From Entomortierella parvispora (lineage: Eukaryota; Mortierellomycota; Mortierellomycetes; Mortierellales; Mortierellaceae): DNA of 64,000 nt. This document shows, piece after piece, positions 47,955 to 59,349 of the stretch (the first letter of the stretch is position 1; each line of letters opens with the position of its first letter). The notes under the pieces are model-generated. The model did no database searches. It saw only the letters and a program-made list of their open reading frames with translations, and was not told the origin of the DNA. The stretch is taken from positions 2,852,001-2,916,000 of the forward strand of contig OY752141.1 of the NCBI GenBank assembly GCA_963573315.1, given 5' to 3'. The position numbers and the translations under genes were made by a program.

Positions 47955-50237
47955 TTATTGTTGGTGATCTGCTTCTGCAGGCATGGAGAACACAAGGCAA
48001 CGCTCCGAATCCTGGTTGTCCTTCAAGGAGCGTTCAAACTTCATGAAGGAAAAGATTTCTCGGACACGCGATCCCATTCCACTTCCAATCTCTAGGATCA
48101 CATACGCACCCTTTCTCATGATGCACCTTGTTTCATCAGCACCCGCTGTAAGCATCTGTTGTCGCCTTTGCCAATCCAAGAAGAGACTGCTGGCCAAAAG
48201 CTCGTAGGCTCCATATCCACCCTTTTCAGCAAAGAGCGCAACCGATGGTTCATGTTCTGTCCCTGAAAAGGTTTTCATCAGTCGCGTGGCCTTGCTGCTG
48301 TCCAAGTAGGGCGGGTTGCAAACCAGAATGTCAAAATCTTGGAAGATGTTGTTGGATGCCTGCAAGTTTCCGAGATCACCGTGCTGAAAGACGACGCGAT
48401 CTGTCATGTTGTGTAGCACCATGTTGTCCTGGGCGACTTTGAGAGCTTCCTCACTGATATCTACGCCGACACCGATAGAAGTTGATGGGAGAGAGTGAAG
48501 AAGAGCAAGGAGAAGACAACCACTTCCAGTACCAACGTCGAGCACCTTGATGGGCGACTGCAAGCTTTGAGAGTAATCTACAGCGGCTTGAACCAGCGTC
48601 TCTGTACTAGGTCGTGGAATAAGCGTAGCAGGCGAAACCTTGAATCTCATCCCACAGAAGTCCTGGAAAAGATGAGATGACAATTGGGTTGTGGTTGTTA
48701 GATCTAGGTAGTGTTCACCTCATCTGGTCTCAAACACTCGAAAGAAGACTAGTAAAACAAAAGGGAACGAATATCCATACCTTTTCCCCAACCATGTAGG
48801 CAATGGGAAGATCGGCTTTCCGATCATAGTTTTCTCCTACGTCCTCCAGTCCTCCTCGCCGAAGCTCATCGCGCTCGTCTGCCTTTCGTTTAAGTCTTGC
48901 CTTTTCCTCCCGGATCCTCAATTGCTCAAACTTTCCTGGTTCTTCCATCTCCACTGAAATCAGTTCACCTTCCTTGGAGGGATGCAGAAACTCCACCTTG
49001 ACCAATGCTGACATTAGCCCTTTGTTCCTGTTGGCTTTCAAAGGTCTAGCATTTCCACTGTCGCCCACCATTGGATGTCCTGCTGCCATGAGGTATCGAC
49101 GAATATTACCCCCCATGGAGGCCTTGGAGGGCTGAATCTCCAGAGTGGAAAGGTGCCCTGCTTCGTTAGAGTGGCTGATCTGGATGACATTGATAGATTT
49201 GATAAATGACGCATCTTCAAGTGTAGGATCGATTAGGATGACACTTCCCGGACCAAGGAGATTACTATCTTGTATATTTGATATGTCGATAGAGGGTATT
49301 TGCTGTTGCTCCTTCAGCTGTTGTTGTTGTTGTTGTTGTTGTTGTTGCTCCTGACCGTCAGCGGGTGATGGTTGATTCCAGGCTCCATGGCAAATAGCGC
49401 GGAAGGTACGGGAAATCTCTCCAGACGTAAGCATCTTCAAAAGTGTTGAACGCATCTCAACCGTCTTGGCAACCAGTACCTGTTGAAAAGAGATTTGTGC
49501 CCCAGAGGACCACCGACATGGGTTTCTTCTTAATATTCGTCTATTTTTTTACAATATTTTTGATTCCACGTTCCGAAATTTCAAACTTACCAGTCCGTTG
49601 GCAGCCTTTTCCAGTCCATGGATCGCACACGGGACACGTTGGATTCCAAGAGCTGGCGAGATGTTCATCGGGATCTCAAAGTCGTCATCGTCATTGTCTG
49701 CTCCCTCCTCGTCTTCGATTAACAATTCTTCCTCGTGAAGGCTATGTGTCTCCGGATGCACGTGGGTCGAGGATGTCTGCAATGAATAGGGCAACATGAA
49801 TCCAAAAGACACCATGGTCCTGCCTGAGGGTTTGACCACAACAGCCAATTCTTCATCCTCGTACCGGACACTCAGTTTTTCTTTCCCGTATATACTCTTG
49901 TGTGCGGCCCGAACATCAAATCGTAGTTGCACCACGTCGTTGGTCGCCAAGATCCTTGTCACTTCGGCTAGCTCTCCATTGACAGTGACCTGTCGATTTC
50001 ACCACCAGGGTGAAAAGAAAACAAGACAAATAGACGTAAGCTTGCTTGCTACTCTTTATCATCATGAGTACTCATGCACCAGATCAGAGGGGATAAAGAG
50101 AATATTACCTCCTGCCTCTTGAAGCACAAACGCATCTGTTCCCTCGACTTGACAATAGCCTTCCACTGACTCAGGACAAACTTCCAGACTCGGTTGCCAT
50201 GGTCGACCTCGGTTACGATAGCTTCCAGAGTCTTCAT
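47955..50237 (-). CDS. fusion: degenerate RluA-type pseudouridine synthase + HemK/PrmC glutamine methyltransferase
   Basis: Four exons (50237-50109, 49989-49591, 49479-48781, 48662-47955) give 644 residues with consistent phases. The first 70 residues or so resemble an S4 domain (VTVNGELAEVTRILATNDVV). A pseudouridine-synthase-like region follows (YEDEELAVVVKPSGRTM, QRVPCAIHGLEKAANGLVLV, TFRAICHGAWN). The catalytic motif of this family is HRLDxxTSG; here it reads HGLEKAANG, with the catalytic Asp replaced by Glu and the Arg lost. A 10-residue Gln run follows. From about residue 395 the HemK region begins (LPIAYMVGEKDFCGMRFKV, LIPRPSTETLV), with the SAM motif VLDVGTGSGCLLLALL and catalytic NPPY at about 525. 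HemK enzymes methylate the GGQ glutamine of release factors. The usual HemK N-terminal helical domain is replaced by the synthase-like part. Confidence 0.87.
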
Positions 50238-50706
50238 CGGATTTGAATACAGACGACAGTTGGGGTGAGGTTGTGTGTTTCTACCTCGCACCAGTGCGAC
50301 AAACAAAAGAGGGAGGGAAAAAAAAAAAAAAAATCAGAGTGACTGCTGGGCAATTTCAGGCACAAACCCCATCCAATCAGATCACTGGTTGGTCATGTTA
50401 AAGAATGTCAACAAAACGTTTCCGAAAACGTTGTCCCTCCCGCAAGGTCGTTGTGCCTCAGTTCAACGGTACCACTATTGACGTCAGAGCACAGCCGTAC
50501 CGATCCTTTCATTCCTGTCATGATCGGATCCTTCCTTCCATCAAGACTCAAAGACACTTTCTTTGGCAGATCATAGAAATATATATGTAAAAAAAATTGT
50601 TTAATCTTCGTATCGAGTGCTCCTTTAATCAAAAAGAAGACGTCGTCTAAGTTATTTGGACAATATTTCTGTACGCTTTTCAGGATATGAGAAAAGGTCG
50701 AAATAT
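50238..50706. other. intergenic: fusion-gene promoter and ADP/ATP carrier 3' UTR
   Basis: Contains an A-run at 50319-50333 and AT-rich sequence near 50578-50605. No gene is supported. Confidence 0.5.
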
Positions 50707-52060
50707 TTATCCGGAACCACCAGAGTAGGCCTTTCCGAAGAAGATGACCTGGAGCTGATCGTATCCGGACAAGACACCAGCACCGGCAATAGCACGGAGA
50801 ACGTTGGCACCGGCACCCTTGAAGAGGGACTTGTAACCCTCCTTCTGGACAATCTGCTTGAAGGCATCGGCCGAGGACTTGTACTTGACGGCCTCACCAG
50901 AGGTCATCATCATTCTGCGGCGGACGGTATCAACGGGGTAGGAAGCGAGACCAGCCAAGTTGGTGACACCGAATCCGAGAATGAAGGAGGCGAGGAAAGA
51001 TCCCTGGAGGGACTCGGGCAACAAGGGCTTGACGGAATCGTAAAGACCGAAGTACAAACCACGGTAAATGATAATACCGAAAGCAGAGAGAGGGAAACCA
51101 CGGTAAAGACCGGCAACACCATCGGTGGCAATGGTCTTCTTGTAGACATCAATGAGACCGTTGAACTGGCGGGCACCACCGTTCTTACCCTTGGCATCGT
51201 TAGCCAAACGGGTACGGGCATAGTCCAAAGAGTAGACGAAGAGGAGGGAGCAAGCACCAGCGGCACCACCGGAAGCAATGTTACCGGCGAACCACTTGGC
51301 ATAGCCATCGCGCTCCTTCTTGAAGTTGAACATGGCCTTGAAGTAATCCTTGAAGGCGAAGTTCAAAGCCTGGGTGGGGAAGTAACGGATGACGTTGGCA
51401 GTGTTACCTCTCCAGAGGGGCTTGACACCCTCATCAGCAATGACACGCTTGAAGCAGTCACCGATACCCTTGTAGGGGTGGGAGAGACGACCAGTCTTGA
51501 GCATCTCATCCTGGTTCTGGAGGAGAAGCTTGATACGCTCAATGGGGGCGGCAGCGGTCTTGGAGACAGCGGCGGAAACACCACCCTAGAGAGAGAGAGA
51601 GAAAAGAAAAGAACAAAAGAGAACAGGAGGGTTAGAAGACTGAAAAGGCAAACTTGTGAAAGTAGGAAAAACTGATCAGACAGATTCCGAATCTCGCTTC
51701 AGGGTCGAGGAATGGCTCCGAGATCAACAGATCTGCAAGTCAACAGTCTGTGTCCAACGGGTGTTGTCCACATGACCCTGCTGCGTCGGTGCTGCTGTCC
51801 GCTGTGTTCTTGTTCCGATCCAAAAAAGGGGGAAGAAAGAAAACATGGCAGACTGCAAGGAAAGGGGTAAAAAAAAATAGTCGCCGATATAGTCGTCTGC
51901 CTGTCGATGTAGGAATGATTGTCCGTTGATCGTCCGATCGTATCGTCCAGATGCAGAGGCAGATAGAAGCAGGGGAGGAAGAGAGGCATGGGCGACTCAC
52001 CATGAGGAAATCGGCAGCGAAGGCCTTGGCGTCCTTTTGCTTCTTGACGGGAGCAGACAT
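50707..52060 (-). CDS. AAC: mitochondrial ADP/ATP carrier
   Basis: Exchanges cytosolic ADP for matrix ATP across the inner mitochondrial membrane. Two exons (52060-52001, 51585-50707) give 312 residues, the normal length. The start [20 protein letters not shown] is followed by the first repeat ([20 protein letters not shown]). The second and third carrier repeats follow ([33 protein letters not shown]), and the RRRMMM nucleotide-carrier signature sits at about residue 242. Codon use is extremely biased toward C-ending codons, as in uL16. This leaves the opposite strand free of stops over more than 1 kb, and that antisense frame is not a gene. The first intron is 415 nt. Confidence 0.97.
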
Positions 52061-52495
52061 TGTGATGAAGAGTGGGGAGGAAGGGAGAGAGGAGGAACTT
52101 CCGGGGGCCGTTGGAAGTGGGCTTTTATTGAGCGGTGGCTGGTGTTTATAGTCTTGATGATTTTTTTCTCAGATTTCGATGTCCGTCCATTCGAGAACCC
52201 GGGGGAGCCGGCAGCACTTGCGATCCATATGATTTGCGGTGGTGTCATCGATTTCGTATGCACGTGATTCAGTCAGATTCTTTCTTTTTTTTTTTTTTTT
52301 TTTTTTTTTTAGCATGCATGCATGCATGCAGCTCCTACATGTCGCGCACCTTTTGCATCTCTAGACAAGAAGACATCCTACGCAACATTACAACAAATTC
52401 CTTCGGAACTAGTACCATAGACACTCCAGCAGACCACCTTCTCCTCCTCCGCCCCTCTCGGGATAGCCACCATAGTTGTAACAGAGAGATAGGAC
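52061..52495. promoter_or_regulatory. divergent promoter between ADP/ATP carrier and ICE1-like gene
   Basis: Head-to-head starts 435 bases apart. On the minus strand a CAATAAAAGC element (52131-52140) lies about 70 bases before the carrier ATG and could be its TATA box. In the middle are a T-run of about 25 bases (52287-52311) and a run of alternating GCAT units (52313-52330). The right part has CTCCTCCTCC just before the ICE1-like region. Confidence 0.5.
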
Positions 52496-55400
52496 ATGGC
52501 TGCGCGTCAGCAAGACTCGGTCGCGCCGGACAGCACCCAGGATGTACAGGAGAACAGCTCTGGTCCATTGACGGAGGGGCAGATCGCTGCCGAGAATGTT
52601 AAAAACTTCAAGCGCAAGGTCATCAGCATCGCCAAGTTGAAGGAGGTCTTTGAGAAGAAGGAGCAAGGTATGTGCGTGATCTCCATCCGCATTTTTGTCC
52701 TACTTTGTGCGATCTTGCCAACCCCTAATGCCCTTGACCTACACACTCTAGAACTCGGCAGCGTCAAAAAGGAACTGAGGGAAGAGCAGGAAAAGAATTC
52801 TAGCATTCAGTCAGAGTTGACGCACTACTCCATCACAAAAGCGGAACTAAAGCGGACAGCTGTATTGCTGACGGAGCAGATGAAGGTGGCCGAGCAAATG
52901 AAAGTCGAGGCTGAGGCAGCAAAACTCAGCCAAGGGATTCTGGCCAAAAGTCTGGAAGAGCTGACACAAAAATCCAAGGCAGCCGAAATCGCCAAAGCCA
53001 AGCTGGAGCATAATACCGAGGCGTCAAAGACTGCACTAGAGAATCTCAAAGCAGAGTACAACAAACTTCTTCATCGGTCCAATGCAGTGTAAGAAGAGAA
53101 TTTGGTTGGGTATAAGATGGAGAAAGTCCTTGAAACCATGTTGACAATCTGAAATATTACTTGCGCCTTTTTCATAGAAAAAACGAGTTGACGACCACGA
53201 AGGGAGACCTAATGCGGTCTAAAGCGGAAATTGGAGAAAAGCGGGCATGGCTTGCAGAACAAAAGGCATTATGGGAACAGGATGAATCTAATCGCCATGC
53301 GGAACGGACAAAGGAGCTCACGGATAAACTTAAGGAACTAGAGCATCATTTGGAGGATACAACAACAGAGCATGAAGTAGAAATGGGTATGACCCAGGAA
53401 GATCTGCGAAACACAAAGCAAGAGCTCACAGACGCTCGGTCCCGACTGGAGTCACTCGAGCAGACCATCGCGGACCTTCGTTCTAAAAATGTCGAGCTTG
53501 AGCAGGATCGTCTGTCAAAAGTGGATCGTGTGGACCATGACATGGACTGCTTCGAAGAATTTGAAGAGTTTGTACCCGAAATCCGAAAACCCGCTCCACC
53601 AGCAGAAGCTGTTTTACCGCCCTCAGAGACGGTTGTTGTTCCAATTGTGTCACCCAAAGTCATTTCACCAGTGTCAGTACCGCCAGCATCCGATCCACCA
53701 TCATCCTCTCATGCACCAGTGGCTTTATCTGCCCGTCGTCCCTCAAAGTCAAAGGACTTGGTGGTCGCGTCCGTCCCGGTGGCACAAGATGTTAATCAAC
53801 TTCCAGGAAAACAGTTGGAAGAGGCCCTACGGACAATGGAGGATTTAAAAGCCCAATTCTCGATGCTCAGCTGGATACACGGGACTCAGGCTGGAAACCA
53901 ACGGACTGAGGTTCTTGAGGGTCAGGTCAAGATACTTCTGAAGGAAAAGCAGGCCCTGCAGGATGAGTTAACTCGGGTCCTTGTCTCTCGCAACGATGAT
54001 CGACGCCGATCGGTGACATTTCATCCTGGAGTGGTGACTCCGGCTTCTACTGCCGTGTCAATACCCCCAGCTCAGGCGCCAATAGCGGCAGATACAGTGG
54101 CCAGTCCTACCACTCCGAAGGCACGAGGAAGGAAGCGCAAGGTAGAGGAGGCAGATGCTGCCACGACTCAACAATTTGGAAGAGTTGAAAGCGAGCGAGA
54201 GCTGTTTTCACCAGAATTGGATAGCTCCAACTTTATGTCTGAAGACGAAACCATAACAGCACCTAGTCCACCAAAAGAGAAAAAGTCCCGTGCGATCAAG
54301 ACCCCCACCGTTGCAACTGAACCAAAATCAAAGCGCGGCAGGAAACCAAAGGCAGCTGCAAGTCCGAATTCCTTTGCGGATGTGGAGATTCGGAATATTT
54401 CGCTCAATCCATTGGTTCCACTAATTTCAGAACCCATTGCTTGTAAGTGTATGAATGCACGCTGGTTTTGTTTGAAGACAATGTTTCTTGCCAGGCATCT
54501 GACACGTTTATCTCATTATGGTTATAGACTTTTCTTCCATCATGGAGTCGCCGATTGTACACGACAGCGGACCATTTACGAAATTGAACGTCATGGCCAA
54601 ATCACTGCCCCAACAGTTAAACGCTTTATGCCAAGCCGCTGTCAAAAAATCCATTGGACTTGCCAAGGATGTTGCAGTCTATCGACAGGGTCATGATGTA
54701 ATGAATGATGACACCGATGACTGGAGCCTGGATGGTTACAAGACGATGACCATCTCGAATTGTCTAAGCCCACAAGAGATCAACATTGTTCAGCTCATTT
54801 GCCTGCTCGGATCAGCCTCTCCAACTGTAAGGACAACCGGCTTCTGCTGCACTCCAATGAATTTACCGATAACCTAACTAAATGCAACTGTCCACTTATT
54901 CTCATGTAGATCAACATTCCTAAGAAAGTTGTAGAGTTTCTTTATGACTCCATCTTGCAGAAAGCAGCATCTGGAGAGAATCCAGAGGGGATTTGGTAAG
55001 TTTGCTGTCCATTGCACAAACTGCACAAATTGCATAAATTGGATACATGAGGATGATTTTCCTAATCTTGAGTCGAAATACATTATTAGCGTCATTGTTC
55101 GAGTGTTGGTCGGTATCTGTAGAACCGAAGGCGAAATCCACCTGGCTCGTGTACTATCGTATGATTTGCTAAGGGAGCTTGATCGTCCAAAACACTCTCT
55201 CGTCCTCAGTGAGGCTGTTGCAAGCGTATGGCCTGACGTGTACAAGGCTGCCAAAGATGTGGAAAAGGATGGTAAGTATTAACTGCAGCATTCAGTTGAC
55301 CTTGAGTGGTTCCCGTTCTAACGCTACGTGCCCTCCCCTCTACTCTTGTTAGATCCGAGTCAATTGTTACTGAAAGCCATGCAGGGATCGCTTGGAACAC

Positions 55401-56059
55401 TACAGGAGATGTTCAAGAACGAAGAGGTAAGTGCAGCCCACCTTTACGAATAGTTGGAGAGCAATGAATTGCCTGCTGATATTTGTGCGCCCGTGTCATA
55501 GATGCCGTTTGGGTTCGACACATTCTCCAAGAGGTGTGGATGGCCAGCGTTGGAAGATGCACCGTTTCTGGATGAGCTCGCCAAGGAAGTCATGGACATT
55601 GTACGCTCTCCCCAGTTTGTTGAAAAGTGCGACACCGAGCCTGGCTATGAATTTACTATACGCAAGACCCTTGAGCTTGTTTTCATTCAAGGGTTTGAGT
55701 GGATCGAGATGTACAACGACTTTATCAAACCTGAGTTCCTTGCGATGGTCCTGGACCCAAGTCGTCATAAGTTTGCAATCCCACTCATCGCATCTGTCAC
55801 ACGTGAGTCACGTTTTGGGGCATCTAGCTTGCCTGGGTCTTCAGCTAAGGATGATGGCCCTGTTCGACAGGTGTTTGAGGCGATCCTCGCTTCAGAAGCC
55901 ACACTGCAGCACCAAGCGGTATCAGCTTTGGCACTCGTCAGCATGAGCAACGGCCAAGTGAGCCACCTCGAGAAGACAAAAGCCTGGTTCAAGAGCGCGG
56001 AGCAGGAGGGCAAGACAGCACTGCCAGACGTAGTGTGCACTCTGCTCGAAACAGTATGA
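52496..56059 (+). CDS. coiled-coil nuclear protein with ICE1-like C-terminus
   Basis: Eight exons: 52496-52667, 52752-53088, 53178-54442, 54528-54826, 54910-54995, 55090-55271, 55353-55426 and 55502-56059. They give 990 residues with all phases agreeing. Residues 15-340 are nearly continuous coiled coil (heptads rich in Glu, Lys, Leu). The middle is Pro/Ser-rich and has AT-hook-like basic patches (PKARGRKRKV, KSKRGRKPKA). The C-terminal 350 residues are helical and include VIVRVLVGICRTEGEIHLAR, VLSYDLLRELD and LLLKAMQGSLGTLQEMF. Together with the following Trp/Phe-rich block, this recalls the C-terminal domain of ICE1, the scaffold of the little elongation complex for snRNA transcription. That assignment is from memory of the family pattern and is tentative. 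A nuclear DNA-linked role is consistent with the AT-hooks. Confidence 0.82.
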
Positions 56060-56462
56060 GGTATATCTGGGTCTTTCTTGGTTACGGTGCACTCACTCGC
56101 CCCTCATACCCGGTTGAGCTGTGGCACATGAACATTGTACAATAATAAAAACAATTGATGAACAAAAAGCGCGCGCAGTGCACGCGTGCAACGCGCGTGC
56201 GAAACATTTTTTTTTGTATTTGTGACTTCCTTTTTTTTTTTTTTTTTTTCTTCTGTCTCGTGCTGGGCCGGCTTTGGACACACGGCCGCATTGCCATGCG
56301 CATTGTGCCACTCGCTCTTCCTTTGCTTCTTTTCTCCCCTTCTCAATCATCCACCCTACCATTATCATCTCTTCATCTCTTCATCACCATCCATCCATCC
56401 ACCTTCATCACATCCCTTCTCTCCTGCCAGTCAGCCCACATCATCCCATCACACCATTCATC
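56060..56462. promoter_or_regulatory. promoter and 5' UTR of the APSES gene
   Basis: Contains AATAAA at about 56144 (ICE1-like 3' end), a GCGCGC-rich patch (56168-56202) and two T-runs (56207-56215, 56230-56249). A pyrimidine-rich, CATCCATC-containing leader runs to the ATG at 56463. It also holds two CGCG-type sites in ACGCGTGC and ACGCGCGT; the former contains the ACGCG core of MBF-type elements. Confidence 0.5.
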
Positions 56463-59024
56463 ATGGCAGACAGCACTGCCAGCAACATCTACACCGCAGT
56501 CTACTCCGGCGTGTCTGTCTATGAGCTCATGTGCCGCGGCATCGCGGTCATGCGCCGCCGGACAGACTCGTATTTGAACGCCACACAAATCCTGAAGGTC
56601 GCCGGTATCGAGAAAGGAAAGCGAACAAAGATCCTAGAGCGCGAAGTGCTCCCCGGTGAGCACGAAAAGGTCCAAGGAGGCTACGGCAAGTACCAAGGCA
56701 CTTGGTAAGCGACGCGTTCTTCCTCCACCCCTCCTTATCCTCCCCTTTTCAATCACTACCCATCCGTCCATCTTCTCATTTTGCTACTCAGTTGACCATG
56801 CCCTTTTGGGGCTTTGCATGCTTGTACGATTCATTATTGACACCGGTGCGCTCATGTGTGTCCGTTTCCATGTTGCGCTTTTCTTGTTTTCTGTGTGATT
56901 CCTCAGGGTTCCCTTCCAGCGTGGAAAGGATCTGGCGAAACAGTACAAGGTCGAGCCTTACTTGCGTACCCTCTTCAACTACGAAATCCCAAAGGGCGAG
57001 TCTGATACGATAACACCCACAAAGGAGATGGTCCAGGCTGCACAAAAGGCAAGAGATGGACCCAAGATCAAAAAGGCGTCTGCCTCACCCAGAGTCAGTC
57101 CCGGACTTAAGCGGGAGCGACACTCTTCAGCCAAGCCTGGTGGATCGCAATTCCACACATCCTCAATGACGCCCTCTCCTCTGCACCCATCCTTCTCTAC
57201 CTCTTCTCCTTCTATTCCCGCCTCACCACAATGGCCACAAGATCAGCCTCCAAGGAAGCGATACAGAGCCCAAAACTCACCACCTCCGATGCATCAGTTC
57301 GAGGACGAGAGAGAGGTCCTCCAACAACTGGAACAGCATGTTGCACATCCTTCGCACCACTATCACCATCATTCTCAACACGGCGATCCATACGCGGAGC
57401 AGCATGGCGGACACTATGGAGGCTATGAATCATACCATGAGGAACCACAGCTGCATGGAGAGGAAAAATACAGAGCGATCTTGATGAGTATATTTCTGAG
57501 TGACGACCAGGACATGATTCCAGATCTCTTGACAGATCCGGCTACACCTTCGGATTTGGATATCAACTTGGTTATCGACGATCAAGGACACACGGCTTTG
57601 CATTGGGCTGCTGCTCTTGCCAAAACGACTGTACTTGATCTGTTGGTTCAGAAATACGCAGACATTCGGCGAGTCAACTACAATGGCGAGTCGGCTCTTA
57701 TTCGGGCTGTTTTGGTAACCAACAATTTCGACAATCAATCCTTCCCACGGTTGCTGGATATCCTCCATACAGCTATCCCACTGGTGGACCGTAAGAATAG
57801 GACCCTACTTCACCACATCGCTATTACGGCGGGGATGCGAGGACGGGAAATGAGTGCAAGGTACTACATGGAATGCTTGCTCGATTGGATTGCTCGTCAT
57901 GGGGGCGACTTTTCTTCTATCGTGGATGTTCAGGACCGGAATGGTGACACGGCCTTGACTATTGCGGCTCGTGTTGGCGACCGGTATTTGGCAAAGGCCT
58001 TGCTGGACGTCGGCGCCAATCGTGAGATTGAGAACAAAGTTGGCTTGAAAGCCGAAGACTTTGGAATGAGTGACATCAAGGTATGCTTACGTTCCTCTGT
58101 TATTTCGTCTTGGCCGAGAATGGATTGGTGTTAATATCACATGCATCTCTTCAGCCTACTGGTTCAGCCAATCAAGCCACAACGCCTCGGCCATCCTCAT
58201 TTGTCTCGAGTGCGGATGCAATCCCAGTGTCAGCAGGCGGGCGTGGAAAGGAACTACTTACAGGTAAGGGATGGATTCCACACTGGACAACAGATCAAAG
58301 GTTCTGTACTAACTTCGCCCAATTTGTGTGAAATTCGATAATAGTTGTTCAAAAAATGGTGGATGAACTCGACATGGAATTCTCCCGTGAGATGTTGGCA
58401 CGTCAAGGACAATTACAAGATACTCAGGCAGTCCTTCGCCGTGCCACTGCAGACCTGGCAGAGTCACGCCGAACTCTTAAACAATGTCGTGCTCAAGCTC
58501 TGCAGCTCACGGAAGCACAACAAAAGGTCAAGAACTTGGAACAATCACTGGAAGAAGAGACCAACAAAGCCAAGAGCCAAAAGGGTTATTCAAGTGCAGT
58601 CCGACCTAAGGAAGGTCAGATCGAAGACATTGACCATTCATTCAGCGTTGCCGATATTCCTACAGAACAGATGGATCCCTCCATGTCTACAGAGGCGCGT
58701 GCTCAGCAGCAGGTGGTGATGTTAAAGGCACGTGTTCGAGCATACGAACAAAATTCAAAAGAGTTAGCACAGGAATTAGTCGACATCAAAGATCGATCGC
58801 TAGACAAGGAGCTGCAGTGCCGCAAGGTGATCTCGATCTGCTGCAATATCCCACTGGAGAAGGTGGATGAGATGCTGGTACCTCTGACTCTAGCAGTGGA
58901 AAGCGACGGGGCGAGCCTAGATCTGACTCGGGTGGCGGGATTCATGAGCAAGGTCAAGCAGCAGGACGGCGTGGCGCTAGCGATGGACTCTCTCGGAATG
59001 GAGGTGGAGAGCGGCAGGCAATAG
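56463..59024 (+). CDS. APSES-domain ankyrin transcription factor (MBF/SBF type)
   Basis: DNA-binding subunit type of the fungal G1/S regulators (Mbp1, Swi4, Res1/Res2). Four exons (56463-56704, 56907-58080, 58155-58263, 58345-59024) give 734 residues. The APSES winged-helix region is at residues 10-115 ([60 protein letters not shown]). A low-complexity Ser/Pro then His-rich linker follows. Ankyrin repeats span about residues 330-535 ([59 protein letters not shown]). The C-terminus has coiled coil ([20 protein letters not shown]) and a helical end, as used for partner binding. A CGCG-rich promoter could allow self-control by MBF-type sites (inference). Confidence 0.95.
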
Positions 59025-59349
59025 CAATATCTTACCAGAATTATTACATACTAAAAACTAATGTATTACCCCTTAAGCTGAATCCGAGCCTTCCACTTTT
59101 TTTTTTTTTTTTTTTTTTGTGCTCCCTTCGTCCTCAGTGTGTTGCTCTTGTCGACTCCGACACTCTCTCCATTCGTTCTTCTCCATCCATCCCTTCCCCT
59201 CCCTCGCCCATTGTTCATCTGGAGAAGCTTGCCTGCGTGCATTCCTGCTTGCATCCTTTGCCTGCCTTCCCCAGTGTACATTCATCATCTGCACTTGCCC
59301 CTGTTCCTCTGACCATCCATCCTCCTAGCAACTGAATACCCATAGTGCA
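59025..59349. other. intergenic: APSES 3' UTR and glycosyltransferase promoter
   Basis: Includes a T-run at 59098-59118 and a pyrimidine-rich leader before the ATG at 59350. No gene is seen. Confidence 0.5.

Noticed and set aside
50656-51675. 339-codon open frame on the plus strand opposite the ADP/ATP carrier
   Set aside because: It is an exact antisense shadow of a highly biased coding sequence; its translation is Gly/Glu/Thr-rich with no domain. The minus-strand carrier is unmistakable.
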